Assembly (NCBI RefSeq): GCF_021474405.1
Contig: NZ_JAKEIO010000041.1
Location: forward strand, 1-55,921
Direction of reading: 5' to 3'
From: [Streptosporangium] indianense
Lineage (GTDB): Bacteria; Actinomycetota; Actinomycetes; Streptomycetales; Streptomycetaceae
Length of the DNA stretch: 55,921 nucleotides
Shown: positions 44,979-54,415 of the stretch, piece after piece
Layout of the letters: each line of letters begins with the position of its first letter
Position numbering within the stretch: the stretch's first letter is position 1
Notes under the pieces: generated by a model
What the model was told of the DNA's origin: nothing
The model's input: only the letters and a program-made list of their open reading frames with translations
Databases searched by the model: none
Made by a program: the position numbers and the translations under genes

Positions 44979-45434
44979 ATGAACGGACCCGCCTTGTACG
45001 AACTCCCCTCCGCCCCCGCCTCGTGGCGCATCGCGCTGCCGCACACCACAGCGGCGGTGCCCGTGGCCCGCGCCCTGGTCCGTACGGCGCTGGCCGAGCT
45101 GGAGCACGGGGCGGACTGCGACACCGCGGAGCTGCTGACGGCCGAGCTGGTGGCGAACGCCGTGGAGCACACCACGGGCGAGACGCCGATAGAGCTGGTC
45201 GTGGAGCTGATGCCGTCGGGCTGCCAGGTGGAGGTGCACGACACCGACCCCTCCCCGCCCGGTGACCTCACCTGTCCGCTCGGCGGTCCGCCCGACCCCT
45301 GGCAGGAGCACGGGCGTGGGCTGCTGCTGATCCGCACCCTGAGCTCCTCCTGCGGGCACCGGCCGACCGAGTCCGGCAAGGCGGTCTGGTTCCGGCTGGC
45401 CGCGGTACCGGCTCAACGGCGCCGGTCGGCGTGA
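44979..45434 (+). CDS. RsbW-like ATP-binding protein (anti-sigma type)
   Basis: 151 aa HATPase of the GHKL fold. N-box AELLTAELVANAVEHT near 47-62, G-boxes VEVHDTDPS and HGRGLLLIRTL near 88-125. Such stand-alone proteins are abundant in Streptomyces; some act as serine kinases of anti-anti-sigma factors, others have no known partner. No antagonist gene is adjacent. ATG 44979 is used because earlier starts read through a non-conserved leader. A 44-bp tandem repeat begins near its 3' end and duplicates its stop codon region. Confidence 0.82.
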   Translation: MNGPALYELPSAPASWRIALPHTTAAVPVARALVRTALAELEHGADCDTAELLTAELVANAVEHTTGETPIELVVELMPSGCQVEVHDTDPSPPGDLTCPLGGPPDPWQEHGRGLLLIRTLSSSCGHRPTESGKAVWFRLAAVPAQRRRSA

Positions 45435-45523
45435 GGGCCGGCCCGGGGCCCGTTCAGGCCGGGCGCCGGTCGGCGTGAGGGCCGGCCCGGGGCCCGTTCA
45501 GGCCGGGCGCCGGTCGGGGTGAG
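45421..45523. repeat. 44-bp tandem repeat, about 2.3 copies
   Basis: Units starting at 45421, 45465 and 45509 begin GCCGGTCGGCGTGAGG (third copy diverged). The first copy includes the stop of the RsbW-like gene. GGCCCGGGGCC and GGCC...GGCC segments can form hairpins, so the array may act as a terminator between this gene and the convergent argF. Confidence 0.85.
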
Positions 45524-45543
45524 CGTCGGTGCGCGGCCCGTTT

Positions 45544-46551
45544 TCAGGCCAGGGTCGCCACCATGACCGCCTTGATGGTGTGCATCCGGTTCTCCGCCTC
45601 GTCGAAGACGACCGAGTGGGCCGACTCGAAGACCTCGTCGGAGACCTCCAGGTACTCCAGGCCGTAGGCCGCGTGGATCTCCTGGCCGACCCTGGTGCCG
45701 AGGTCGTGGAAGGCCGGGAGGCAGTGCAGGAACTTCACGTCCGGGTTGCCGGTGGCGCGCAGGACGTCCATGGTCACCGCGTACGGCGTGAGGGCCGTGA
45801 TGCGCTCGGCCCAGACCTCCTTCGGCTCGCCCATGGAGACCCAGACGTCCGTGGCGACGAAGTCGGCGCCGCGGACGCCCTCGTCCACGGTCTCGGTGAG
45901 CGTGATGCGGGCACCGCTGGCCTCGGCGAGCGCGCGGGCCCGGTCGACGATCTCCTCGGCCGGCCAGTACTCCTTCGGTGCGACCAGCCGCACGTCCATG
46001 CCGAGCAGGGCGCCGGTGACCAGGTAGGAGTTGCCCATGTTGAAGCGGGCGTCGCCGAGGTAGGCGAAGGAGACCTCGCGCAGCGGTTTGGCGCAGTGCT
46101 CGGTCATGGTCAGCACGTCGGCGAGCATCTGGGTGGGATGCCAGTCGTCGGTGAGCCCGTTGTAGACGGGGACACCCGCGTGCGCCGCCAGCTCCTCCAC
46201 CTTCTGCTGGCTGTCACCCCGGTACTCGATGGCGTCGTACATCCGGCCCAGCACCCGCGCGGTGTCCTTGACCGACTCCTTGTGCCCGATCTGGGAGCCG
46301 AAGGGGTCGAGGTACGTGGTCGAGGCGCCCTGGTCGGCGGCCGCGACCTCGAACGCGCAGCGGGTGCGGGTGGAGGTCTTCTCGAAGATCAACGCGATGT
46401 TCCGGCCCTGGAGGTACCGGGGCTCGATCCCGCCCTTCTTGGCGGCCTTGAGGTCGGCGGCCAGCTCGACCAGTCCGCGGAACTCCTCCGCGGTGAAGTC
46501 CAGCTCTTTGAGCAGATGGCGGCCCGCGAGGGCGGTCGGGACAGTCGCCAT
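45544..46551 (-). CDS. argF: ornithine carbamoyltransferase
   Basis: 335 aa. Carbamoyl-phosphate loop STRTR in [16 protein letters not shown] near residue 58, [12 protein letters not shown] near 138, DVWVSMGE near 239, and the ornithine-site HCLPAFHD near 278. Length and motifs fit ArgF/ArcB. Lying directly after arginine deiminase on the same strand, it most likely works in the catabolic direction (citrulline to ornithine plus carbamoyl phosphate), but anabolic use cannot be excluded. No carbamate kinase gene is in the window. The 94-nt gap before it holds a CTATACGA direct repeat. Confidence 0.93.
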   Translation of the reverse strand: MATVPTALAGRHLLKELDFTAEEFRGLVELAADLKAAKKGGIEPRYLQGRNIALIFEKTSTRTRCAFEVAAADQGASTTYLDPFGSQIGHKESVKDTARVLGRMYDAIEYRGDSQQKVEELAAHAGVPVYNGLTDDWHPTQMLADVLTMTEHCAKPLREVSFAYLGDARFNMGNSYLVTGALLGMDVRLVAPKEYWPAEEIVDRARALAEASGARITLTETVDEGVRGADFVATDVWVSMGEPKEVWAERITALTPYAVTMDVLRATGNPDVKFLHCLPAFHDLGTRVGQEIHAAYGLEYLEVSDEVFESAHSVVFDEAENRMHTIKAVMVATLA

Positions 46552-46592
46552 GGGGCGCTCCAGGGATACGGGGGACACAGACTGCTGGAATA

Positions 46593-46620
46593 CTATACGA
46601 AAGACAGCATGCCTATACGA
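46593..46620. repeat. CTATACGA direct repeat between arcA and argF
   Basis: CTATACGA occurs at 46593-46600 and 46613-46620, exactly 20 bp apart (about two helical turns), in an AT-richer patch upstream of argF. It may be a tandem binding site or promoter -10 material; the regulator is unknown. Confidence 0.5.
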
Positions 46621-46645
46621 GGGCTTCTCGGGGCCGGGCTGCCTC

Positions 46646-47869
46646 CTAGACCGGATCACGTTCGACCGGGCAGCTCATGCACCGCGGCCCGCCCCGGCCG
46701 CGGCCCAGCTCGCTCCCCGGGATCTCTATCACCTCGATGCCCTGTTTGCGCAGGTGGGTGTTGGTGGTGGAGTTCCGCTCGTAGGCGACCACGACCCCCG
46801 GTTCGACGGCGAGGACGTTGCAGCCGTCGTCCCACTGCTCGCGCTCGGCCGCGTGCACGTCCTGGGTGGCGGTCAGCACACGGATCCTGTCCAGGCCGAG
46901 GGCGGCGGCGATCGCGCGGTGCATGTGCTCCGGCGGATGGTCGGTGACCTTCAGCTCCTTCTCGCCGACGCCCGGCTCGATGGTGTACGAGCGGAGCATG
47001 CCGAGGCCCGCGTACTGGGTGAAGGTGTCGCCGTCGACCATCGTCATCACGGTGTCGAGGTGCATGAAGGCCCGCCGCTTGGGCATGTCGAGGGCCACGA
47101 TCGTCTCGGCGGAACCGGCGGCGAACAGCTTGTGCGCGAGCATCTCCACGGCCTGCGGGGTGGTGCGCTCGCTCATGCCGATGAGCACCGCCCCGTTGCC
47201 GATGACCAGCACGTCCCCGCCCTCGATGGTCGACGGGTAGTCGGCCTGCCCCTCGGACCACTCGTGGAAGGTCTCGTCGCGGAACAGCGGATGGTGCCGG
47301 TAGATCGCCTCGAAGTGCACGGTCTCGCGCTGCCGGGCGGGCCAGCGCATGGCGTTGATGGACACGCCGTCGTAGATCCAGGCGGAGGTGTCGCGGGTGA
47401 AGAGGTGGTTGGGCAGCGGGCCCAGCAGGAAGTCGTCCAGCTCCATGACGTGGAAGCGCACCGAGGAGGGCTCCGGGTTCACGTCGAGGAACTCGCGTTT
47501 GGTCATGCCGCCGACCAGGACCTCGGCCAGCTCCCGGGCGGGCATGTTCTCGAAGGCGGCTCTGAGCGGGTCGGTGGCCAGCGGGCCGTACTCCTTCTCG
47601 TCGAAGACCCGGTCCAGGACGAGGGATCTGGCCGCCGGGACCTCGAGCGTCTCGGCCAGCAGGTCGCCGAAGAGGTGGACGGCGACACCGCGGTCGCGCA
47701 GCACGTCGGCGAACCCGTCGTGCTCGGCGCGGGCCCTGCGCACCCACAGCACGTCGTCGAAGAGCAGCGAGGTCTTGTTGCTGGGGGTGAGCCTTTTGAG
47801 CTCGAGATCGGGCCGGTGCAGGATGACACGGCGCAGGCGCCCGGCCTCGGAGTGGACGTGGTATGCCAT
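46646..47869 (-). CDS. arcA: arginine deiminase
   Basis: 407 aa. First enzyme of the arginine deiminase pathway (arginine to citrulline plus ammonia). Guanidinium-binding [12 protein letters not shown] near 157, [21 protein letters not shown] near 216-236, [12 protein letters not shown] near 270, and catalytic Cys in [14 protein letters not shown] at the C-terminus. ATG 47869 gives the conserved opening [20 protein letters not shown]. It precedes argF by 94 nt. Deiminase in an obligate aerobe may supply ATP or ammonia under oxygen limitation or acid stress. Confidence 0.95.
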   Translation of the reverse strand: MAYHVHSEAGRLRRVILHRPDLELKRLTPSNKTSLLFDDVLWVRRARAEHDGFADVLRDRGVAVHLFGDLLAETLEVPAARSLVLDRVFDEKEYGPLATDPLRAAFENMPARELAEVLVGGMTKREFLDVNPEPSSVRFHVMELDDFLLGPLPNHLFTRDTSAWIYDGVSINAMRWPARQRETVHFEAIYRHHPLFRDETFHEWSEGQADYPSTIEGGDVLVIGNGAVLIGMSERTTPQAVEMLAHKLFAAGSAETIVALDMPKRRAFMHLDTVMTMVDGDTFTQYAGLGMLRSYTIEPGVGEKELKVTDHPPEHMHRAIAAALGLDRIRVLTATQDVHAAEREQWDDGCNVLAVEPGVVVAYERNSTTNTHLRKQGIEVIEIPGSELGRGRGGPRCMSCPVERDPV

Positions 47870-48025
47870 GCCTCCATCCTGACCGCCAAGGCCCGGGTTG
47901 ACGCGCGTCCCGCACGTTTCGACGCGCTTCTGTTCGCGTCGGGGTGACGACAACGGGGCCCGCGGCGACGCGGCTCCGCAGGTGGCGCACGGTGAAGACG
48001 CCACGGTCCTCCTCCACCCCGCCCA

Positions 48026-48054
48026 GCCGAGCACCCGGTGTCCGGGTGCTCGGC
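48026..48054 (-). terminator. strong terminator after pnkp
   Basis: A 13-bp perfect stem GCCGAGCACCCGG/CCGGGTGCTCGGC with a TGT loop starts 10 nt after the pnkp stop on the minus strand. Confidence 0.85.
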
Positions 48055-48064
48055 CGGGCTTTGG

Positions 48065-50608
48065 CTACAGCCTCGGGTCCACCGGCTCCGACTCCAGTGC
48101 CAGCACCCCGAACACCGCCTCGTGCACCCGCCACAGCGGCTCGCCCTCGGCCAGCCGGTCCAGGGCCTCCAGGCCCAGGGCGTACTCGCGGATCGCCAGG
48201 GACCGCTTGTGGTTGAGGAAGCGCGACCGCAGCCGGGCGAGGTTCTCCGGCCGCGTGTACTCGGGGCCGTAGATGATCCGCAGGTACTCGCGGCCGCGGC
48301 ACTTGATGCCGGGCTGCACCAGGCGGCCCTGCCCGTCGCGGACCACCGCGCCGACCGGCTTGACGACCATGCCCTCACCGCCGCGGCCGGTCATCTCCAG
48401 CCACCAGTCGACACCGGCCCGCACCGACTCCGGGTCGGCGGTGTCGACGTAGAGCCTGCGGGTGGTCTGCAGCAGGCCGCTGCCGTCGTGCTCGACGAGC
48501 CGGTCGAGCAGCGCGAGCTGCTCGTCGTGCGGCAGGCCGGCGAGGCTGCGCCCCTGGACCGCGAGGATCTGGAACGGCGCCAGACGCACGCCCTCGAGCC
48601 CGTCCGTGGTCCAGCAGTAGCGGCGGTACGCCTCGGTGAACGCGGCGGCGTCCGTGGCGCGTTCACCGGTACGGGTGAGCAGGCCGGCCACGTCCACGCC
48701 CCGGTCCGCCGCGCTCCGCAGCGCGCTCAGCGCCTGCGGGAGCACCGCGCCGGACGCGGCGCCCACGGCGGCGTACTGGGAGCGCAGGAGCCCGGACGCC
48801 TTCAGCGACCAGGGCATCAACTCGGCGTCCAGCAGCAGCCAGTCCGTCTCCAGTTCGTCCCAGAGGCCGGCCTCGCCGATCGCGGTGCGCAGTCGGTCCA
48901 GGATCTCCTCGGTCAGGGCGGCGTCGTCGAGGAAGGGGCGGCCGGTGCGGGTGTAGAGGGACCCGGTGGTCCCTCCCCCGACGCCGAAGCGCTTGCGTGC
49001 GGCCTCGGCGTCGCGGCACACCAGGGCCACCGCCCGCGAACCCATGTGCTTCTCCTCGCACACGACCCGCGCGACACCGTCGTCCTTGTACTGGGCGAAC
49101 GCCTCCGCCGGGTGCTCCAGGTAGCCCTCGACGTGGCTCGTGGCCGTCGGGGCCATGGTCGGCGGGAGGTACGGCAGCAGGCGCGGGTCCACCGCGAAGC
49201 GGCTCATGACCTCCAGGGCCGCCGCCGCGTTCTCCTCGCGGATCGCCACGCGTCCCTGGTGCCGGGTCTCCACGACCCTGCGGCCCCGCACGTCCGCCAG
49301 GTCCAGCGGACGGCCGTCCTGCCCGCCGGGCGCCTCGCTGCGCAGCGGCTTCGTCGGCTCGTACCAGACCCGCTCCGCAGGGACTTCGGCCAGCTCGCGC
49401 TCCGGCCAGCGCAGCGCGGTGAGCTTGCCGCCGAAGACGGCTCCGGTGTCCAGGCAGATGGTGTTGTTCAGCCAGGTCGCCTCCGGCACCGGGGTGTGGC
49501 CGTAGACGACCGCGGCCCGGCCCCGGTAGTCCTCCGCCCACGGGTAGCGCACCGGCAGGCCGAACTCGTCGGTCTCCCCGGTGGTGTCGCCGTACAGGGC
49601 GTGGCTGCGGACCCGGCCGGAGGTGCGGCCGTGGTACTTCTCGGGCAGACCGGCGTGGCAGACGACCAGCCGGCCGCCGTCGAGGACGTAGTGGCTGACG
49701 AGGCCGTCGAGGAACTCCCTTACCTCGGCGAGGAACTCCTCGCTCTCACCGGCCATCTGCTCGATGGTCTCGGCGAGGCCGTGGGTGTGCTGGACCTTGC
49801 GGCCGCGCAGGTAACGGCCGTACTTGTTCTCGTGGTTGCCGGGCACGCACAGGGCGTTGCCGGACTTCACCATCGCCATCACGCGGCGCAGCACGCCGGG
49901 GCTGTCCGGGCCGCGGTCGACCAGGTCGCCGACGAAGACGGCCGTGCGGCCCTCCGGGTGGACGCCGTCGACGTAGCCCAGCTTGGCAAGCAGCGACTCC
50001 AGTTCGGCCGAGCAGCCGTGGATGTCGCCGATGATGTCGAACGGGCCGGTCAGGTGGGTCAGGTCGTTGAAGCGCTTCTCGGTGACGACCGTGGCGTGCT
50101 CGACCTCGTCGACGCCGCGCAGGACGTGCACCTTGCGGAAGCCCTCGCGCTCCAGGTGCCGCAGGGAACGGCGCAGTTCACGGGTGTGGCGGTGGATGAC
50201 CCGGCGGGGCATGTCGGCGCGGTCGGTGCGGGCCGCGTTGCGCTCGGCGCACACCTCCTCGGGCACGTCGAGCACGATCGCGATCGGCAGCACGTCGTAC
50301 TGCCTGGCCAGGTCGATCAGCTGACGGCGGGCGTCGGACTGCACGCTGGTCGCGTCCACGACCGTACGGCGGCCTGCGGCCAGGCGCTTGCCCGCGATGT
50401 AGTGCAGGACGTCGAAGGCGTCCCTGGTGGCGCCCTGGTCGTTCTCGTCGTCGGAGACGAGGCCGCGGCAGAAGTCGGAGGAGATGACCTCGGTGGGCTT
50501 GAAGTGCCGGCGGGCGAAGGTGGATTTGCCGGAGCCGGACGCCCCGATCAGAACCACCAGAGACAGGTCGGTGACGGGCAGCACGCGCCCCTGCGTCTCG
50601 TCGGTCAT
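48065..50608 (-). CDS. pnkp: bacterial Pnkp RNA-repair kinase-phosphatase-ligase
   Basis: 847 aa, three catalytic domains as in Clostridium thermocellum Pnkp. Kinase: P-loop GASGSGKST at 21-29. Metallophosphoesterase: DIIGDIHGC near 190, GDLVDRGPDS near 228, GNHENK near 255, HTPV near 367. Adenylyltransferase: nucleotidyl Lys in EEKHMGSR near 527 and GGEGMVVKPVG near 750. It heals and seals broken RNA 5' and 3' ends with Hen1. Its ATG overlaps the hen1 stop (ATGA). Inside the ligase domain FGVGGGTTGSLYTR is encoded by the 16-mer also found in the PP2C gene. Terminator follows. Confidence 0.93.
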   Translation of the reverse strand: MTDETQGRVLPVTDLSLVVLIGASGSGKSTFARRHFKPTEVISSDFCRGLVSDDENDQGATRDAFDVLHYIAGKRLAAGRRTVVDATSVQSDARRQLIDLARQYDVLPIAIVLDVPEEVCAERNAARTDRADMPRRVIHRHTRELRRSLRHLEREGFRKVHVLRGVDEVEHATVVTEKRFNDLTHLTGPFDIIGDIHGCSAELESLLAKLGYVDGVHPEGRTAVFVGDLVDRGPDSPGVLRRVMAMVKSGNALCVPGNHENKYGRYLRGRKVQHTHGLAETIEQMAGESEEFLAEVREFLDGLVSHYVLDGGRLVVCHAGLPEKYHGRTSGRVRSHALYGDTTGETDEFGLPVRYPWAEDYRGRAAVVYGHTPVPEATWLNNTICLDTGAVFGGKLTALRWPERELAEVPAERVWYEPTKPLRSEAPGGQDGRPLDLADVRGRRVVETRHQGRVAIREENAAAALEVMSRFAVDPRLLPYLPPTMAPTATSHVEGYLEHPAEAFAQYKDDGVARVVCEEKHMGSRAVALVCRDAEAARKRFGVGGGTTGSLYTRTGRPFLDDAALTEEILDRLRTAIGEAGLWDELETDWLLLDAELMPWSLKASGLLRSQYAAVGAASGAVLPQALSALRSAADRGVDVAGLLTRTGERATDAAAFTEAYRRYCWTTDGLEGVRLAPFQILAVQGRSLAGLPHDEQLALLDRLVEHDGSGLLQTTRRLYVDTADPESVRAGVDWWLEMTGRGGEGMVVKPVGAVVRDGQGRLVQPGIKCRGREYLRIIYGPEYTRPENLARLRSRFLNHKRSLAIREYALGLEALDRLAEGEPLWRVHEAVFGVLALESEPVDPRL

Positions 50609-52068
50609 GCCGCCTTCGCCTCCTTCGGGGTGGTCATCGTGAACACGGCCATCTGGGTGGGCGGACCCACCTCGGGGTCGTCGGGGCCCACGGCGACGAA
50701 CTCCACTGCGTAGCCGTGCCGTTCCGCCACCGCCTCGGCCCACGCGCGGAACTCGGCGCGGGTCCACTCGAAACGGTGGTCACCGTGCCGGACGTGCCCG
50801 GCGGGGAGGGACTCCCAGCGCACGTTGTACTCGACGTTCGGGGTGGTCACGAGGACCGTCCTCGGACGCGCCGAGCCGAACACCGCGTACTCCAGGGCGG
50901 GCAGCCGGGGCAGGTCGAGGTGCTCGATCACTTCGCTGAGCACGGCGGCGTCGTAGCCCTTGAGCCGCGCGTCGGTGTACGCGAGCGAGCCCTGGAAGAG
51001 CTGGACGCGGGAGGCCTGCCGCTCGCCCATGCGGTCCAGTTTCAGCCGCCGGGAGGCGATGGTGAGCGCCCGCATGGACACGTCCACGCCGACGATCTCG
51101 GTGAACGCCGGGTCCTTGAGCAGGGCCTGCACCAACTGGCCCTGACCGCAGCCCAGATCGAGCACCCGGGCGGCACCGGCCTGCCGCAGTGCCGTGACGA
51201 TCGCCTCGCGGCGCTGCACGGCCAGCGGGGTCGGCTTCTCCTCGGCCTCGGTCTCCGCCTCGACGGCGTTGTCGATCTCCTCGACCTCGCTGTCGTCGGT
51301 CTCGGCGAGCCGCACCAGTTCCAGGCGCTCGGTGGCCTGCCGGGTCAGCGACCAGCGGCGCGAGAGGTAGCGGCTGGTGATCAGCCGCTGCTCCGGGTGG
51401 CCGGGCAGCCAGCCCTCACCGACGCGCAGCAGCTTGTCGACCTCGTCGGGGGCGACCCAGTAGTGCTTGGCGTCGTCGAGGACCGGGAGCAGGACGTAGA
51501 GGTGGCGCAGGGCCTCGGCGACGGTGAGCGTGTCCGACTCCAGGACGAGGCTCACGTACCGCGAGTCGCCCCACTCGGGGAACGCGGTGTCCAGCGGCAC
51601 GGGTTCCGCCGTGACGGCCCATCCGAGCGGCTCGAAGAGGCCCCGCACGAGGTCGGGGCCGCCGCGGGCGGGCAGCGCGGGCACCTCGACACGCAGCGGC
51701 CTGGCCTGTCCGGGCAGCTCCGGCCGGGCGTTGCAGACGCCCTTCATCGCACTGGAGAAGACGTTGCTCAGCGCCACGGCGAGCAGGGAGGAGGCCGCGT
51801 AGGGGCGGTCGTTGACGTACTGCGCGAGGACCGCGTCCGGGGCGCCGCCGCGTCCCTTGCCCTTGCCACGCCTGACCAGTGCCACCGCGTCCACCTCCAG
51901 CAACAGCGCCGCCGTGCAGCGCTGGGCTTCCGCCTCGGGGTAGAGGACGTGGGCCGTGCCGTAGGAGGTGGAGAACGCCTGCGCCTTGCCGGGATGCTTG
52001 TGCAGCAGATAGCCGAGGTCGGTGGCGGGACGTTCCGGCGTGCCGGTGGTCGTGATCGTCAGGAACAT
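50605..52068 (-). CDS. hen1: Hen1 3'-terminal RNA ribose 2'-O-methyltransferase
   Basis: 487 aa. The N-terminal half (about 1-240) is the bacterial Hen1 N-domain that activates Pnkp ligase; an acidic linker (about 255-278, ETDDSEVEEIDNAVEAETEAEE) follows; the C-terminal half is the methyltransferase with VLDLGCGQGQLV near 300, metal-binding SEVIEHL (Glu-x-x-Glu-His type) near 377 and RHGDHRFEWTRAEF near 435. Methylating the 3' end before sealing makes repaired RNA resistant to the same ribotoxin. It forms a two-gene operon with pnkp through an ATGA overlap. Confidence 0.92.
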   Translation of the reverse strand: MFLTITTTGTPERPATDLGYLLHKHPGKAQAFSTSYGTAHVLYPEAEAQRCTAALLLEVDAVALVRRGKGKGRGGAPDAVLAQYVNDRPYAASSLLAVALSNVFSSAMKGVCNARPELPGQARPLRVEVPALPARGGPDLVRGLFEPLGWAVTAEPVPLDTAFPEWGDSRYVSLVLESDTLTVAEALRHLYVLLPVLDDAKHYWVAPDEVDKLLRVGEGWLPGHPEQRLITSRYLSRRWSLTRQATERLELVRLAETDDSEVEEIDNAVEAETEAEEKPTPLAVQRREAIVTALRQAGAARVLDLGCGQGQLVQALLKDPAFTEIVGVDVSMRALTIASRRLKLDRMGERQASRVQLFQGSLAYTDARLKGYDAAVLSEVIEHLDLPRLPALEYAVFGSARPRTVLVTTPNVEYNVRWESLPAGHVRHGDHRFEWTRAEFRAWAEAVAERHGYAVEFVAVGPDDPEVGPPTQMAVFTMTTPKEAKAA

Positions 52069-52116
52069 GCGGAGGGCCTCTCCGGCTGGGTGGATGTTTC
52101 GGTGCCGTACGCGCGA

Positions 52117-52147
52117 GAGCCCCCAGGAAGGGTGATCCTGGGGGCTC
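52117..52147 (-). terminator. terminator after the LLM oxidoreductase gene
   Basis: A perfect 12-bp stem GAGCCCCCAGGA/TCCTGGGGGCTC with an AGGGTGA loop lies about 80 nt past the LLM gene stop and upstream of hen1, separating the two transcripts. Confidence 0.8.
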
Positions 52148-52225
52148 GGCAGGACGACGTCCCACAGCTTCGCACACCTGTGCCCACCAGCGCCTTCGGT
52201 TATCGAGGGCGGCCGGCGGGACCGG

Positions 52226-53149
52226 CTACGACAGCTGCGACTGCACCTGTGCCGAGATCAGCTCCAGGTGGTCGAGGTCGTACAGGTCGAGGACCTGGAG
52301 GTAGATGCGGCTCGAACCGGCCTCGGCGTAGCGGCCGATCTTGTCGACGACCTCGGCCGGGGAGCCGGCCAGGCCGTTGCGCTTCAGCTCGTCGGCCTCG
52401 CGGCCGATCGCGGCGGCCCGGCGGGCCACCTCCGCCTCGTCCCGGCCGACGCAGACGACGAGTGCGTTGGAGTACGTCAGGTCGTCGCCGCTGCGGCCCG
52501 CCTCCTCGGCGGCGTCGCGGACCCGGCCGAACTGGCGCTCGCTGTCCTCGACGGAGGCGAAGGGCATGTTGAACTCGTCGGCGTACTTCGCGGCCAGCCG
52601 CGGGGTGCGGGACGGGCCGTGGCCGCCGACGAGCACGGGGATCTTCGGCTGGGCCGGCTTGGGCAGGGCGGGAGAGTCCGTGAGGTCGTAGTACGAGCCG
52701 TGGAAGTCGAAGGTCTTGCCGGCCTCCGTCGCCCACAGACCGGTGACGATCTCCAGCTGCTCTTCGAGGCGGGCGAACTTCTCCTTGGGGAAGGGGATGC
52801 CGTAGGCCTTGTGCTCCTCCTCGAACCAGCCCGCGCCGAGGCCGAGTTCGACGCGGCCGCCGGACATCTGGTCGACCTGGGCGACCTGGATGGCGAGCAC
52901 GCCGGGCAGCCGGAAGGTGCCGGCGGTCATCAGGGTGCCGAGCCGGATGCGCTTGGTCTCGCGGGCAAGTCCGGCGAGGGTGATCCAGGCGTCGGTGGGT
53001 CCGGGCAGGCCGTCCACGTTGCCCATGCGCAGGTAGTGGTCGGAACGGAAGAAGGCGTCGAAGCCGAGGTCCTCGGTGGCCTTGGCGACGGTGAGCAGAG
53101 TGTCGTAGGTCGCCCCCTGCTGGGGCTCGGTGAAGATGCGGAGTTCCAT
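52226..53149 (-). CDS. LLM-class F420-dependent oxidoreductase
   Basis: 307 aa luciferase-like TIM barrel. RSDHYLRMG near 35, MTAGTFRLPGVLAIQVAQVDQMSGGRVELGLGAGWFEEEH near 74-113, and PVLVGGHGPSRTPRLAAKYADEFN near 170-193 are characteristic of actinobacterial F420-using members. The substrate is unknown. Transcribed alone: a terminator follows and a long gene-poor gap precedes it. The ATG gives the conserved MELRIFTEPQQGATYD. Confidence 0.88.
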   Translation of the reverse strand: MELRIFTEPQQGATYDTLLTVAKATEDLGFDAFFRSDHYLRMGNVDGLPGPTDAWITLAGLARETKRIRLGTLMTAGTFRLPGVLAIQVAQVDQMSGGRVELGLGAGWFEEEHKAYGIPFPKEKFARLEEQLEIVTGLWATEAGKTFDFHGSYYDLTDSPALPKPAQPKIPVLVGGHGPSRTPRLAAKYADEFNMPFASVEDSERQFGRVRDAAEEAGRSGDDLTYSNALVVCVGRDEAEVARRAAAIGREADELKRNGLAGSPAEVVDKIGRYAEAGSSRIYLQVLDLYDLDHLELISAQVQSQLS

Positions 53150-53735
53150 GCCTCAATCCTGCACGCCGGGGTGCGCGATCAGCAGGTCGGTCCCCGGGAC
53201 CGGCCGGTCACAGGGCGGGGGAGATTTGCGTCGTTACCGCGGGGTCCGGGCGACTTGGCCAGTGACCGGCTCCGGCGGTGATCGTTGTCTCGGGCGGATC
53301 CGGAGCCCCCGGCTTCCGCACCGGGGGGGTGGATCGCCGGGGCGACATCCGCGCCGGCTTCACCGGCCGGGGGCCGAGGGGGCCGTCAATGCCCGAGAGA
53401 CCGTGCCGCAGCAGAGCGGGACCGGGCAGCCGAAAGGGCTGTTGCAGCAAATGGCGCTGAACGCGGACCGGTCGACGCTGGACGCGGACCTTCAGGCGGC
53501 GAAGGACGCGGACCGGTCGGCGCTGGACGCGGACCTTCGGGCGGCGAGGGACGCGGACTTGCGGACGGCGGAGGGGTATGGGCCCCGGGCGGCGGGGAAC
53601 GCCGAGCGCGGGGCCGAAGAGGAGGGGCTCGCGAGCCAGGCACCCCCACCCGGCGGCGCGTGCAGCGCGTATCCGTTCGTACGCGCCGACGGGCCGTGGA
53701 GGCCCGCCTCCGCACGCACCCCCTGCCCGGGCGCC
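53150..53735. other. 586-bp gene-poor gap with a 45-bp repeat
   Basis: No frame has a ribosome-binding site plus family resemblance. It contains a short 45-bp tandem repeat at 53477-53560. Frames that stay open across it are low-complexity (DADRSxLDADLxAA) and run on antisense into the next gene. Confidence 0.5.
53477..53560 (+). repeat. 45-bp tandem repeat, about two copies
   Basis: GCTGGACGCGGACCTTC recurs at 53477 and 53522 (45-bp period), with the flanking GACGCGGAC motif repeated further. In one frame it encodes a 15-residue DADRSALDADLRAAR-like unit; coding is unproven. Confidence 0.7.
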
Positions 53736-54206
53736 CTATCCCGCCTCCCTCTCCGGCAGGGCCTGTTCCCGGTCGGCGAGTCTGCGGAGCATCTCCAGGA
53801 CGCGGTCGCGGGACTCGTCCGCCGCGTCGATGGCCTCCATGCACTGCCAGTACGTGCCCTCGTCGTCGGCGGCGCTGGCCAGGGCGACGAGGGCGATGCC
53901 GACCTCGCCGAGGAGGCCGCCGAGGTACATCAGGGTGTGGCGGGCGTCGCCCAACTCGGTGAGCTGGCCCGCTCGCAGCTCATCGGGGGCGAGTTCCGGA
54001 GGGTCGAGGACACCGCAGCCCCGGCCCGCCAGCTCCGTCAGTCCCAGTGCCTCGCCGCGCAGTTCGGGTGGTCCGGCGACCGCCAGGCGGCTGCCTATCG
54101 CCTGCGCGAGGGCCTGCGCCTGCCACACCTCGGCCAAGGTCTCCCGCGCGTCGCCGCCCGCCGCCAGGGACCGCCTGCTCGTCACGATGAGCCGCACCGC
54201 GTCCAT
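53736..54206 (-). CDS. DUF6099-like protein
   Basis: 156 aa, mostly helical: MDAVRLIVTSRRSLAAGG, EVWQAQALAQAIGSRLAV and a long middle LGDARHTLMYLGGLLGEVGIALVALASAADDEGTYWQCMEAIDAADE. It resembles Streptomyces proteins grouped as DUF6099; function unknown. No signal or membrane segment. The start ATG 54206 has GGGGG 6 nt upstream. It is followed by the repeat-bearing gap and preceded by an AT-richer 209-bp spacer. Confidence 0.7.
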   Translation of the reverse strand: MDAVRLIVTSRRSLAAGGDARETLAEVWQAQALAQAIGSRLAVAGPPELRGEALGLTELAGRGCGVLDPPELAPDELRAGQLTELGDARHTLMYLGGLLGEVGIALVALASAADDEGTYWQCMEAIDAADESRDRVLEMLRRLADREQALPEREAG

Positions 54207-54415
54207 GCGCTGCCCCCGTCTTGTCCGACGCGCTGCGCGCGTCCGTCCGCCCACACTCCCTTGTTCACTACCCAGCGTGAGGGGGTGTGAGACGAAAAGC
54301 CAGAGGAAGGCGGAAATCTGCGGACAACAATTCGGATTCGGGCCGTCATTCGACTACGGAGAGTACAAGTGGACTGTTCTGCTCCAAACAACCGGGGCGT
54401 GCCCGGACGTGCTCG

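Noticed and set aside
48038..50713. Long plus-strand frame opposite pnkp
   Set aside because: Mirror of the pnkp codons; no ribosome-binding site and no family resemblance.
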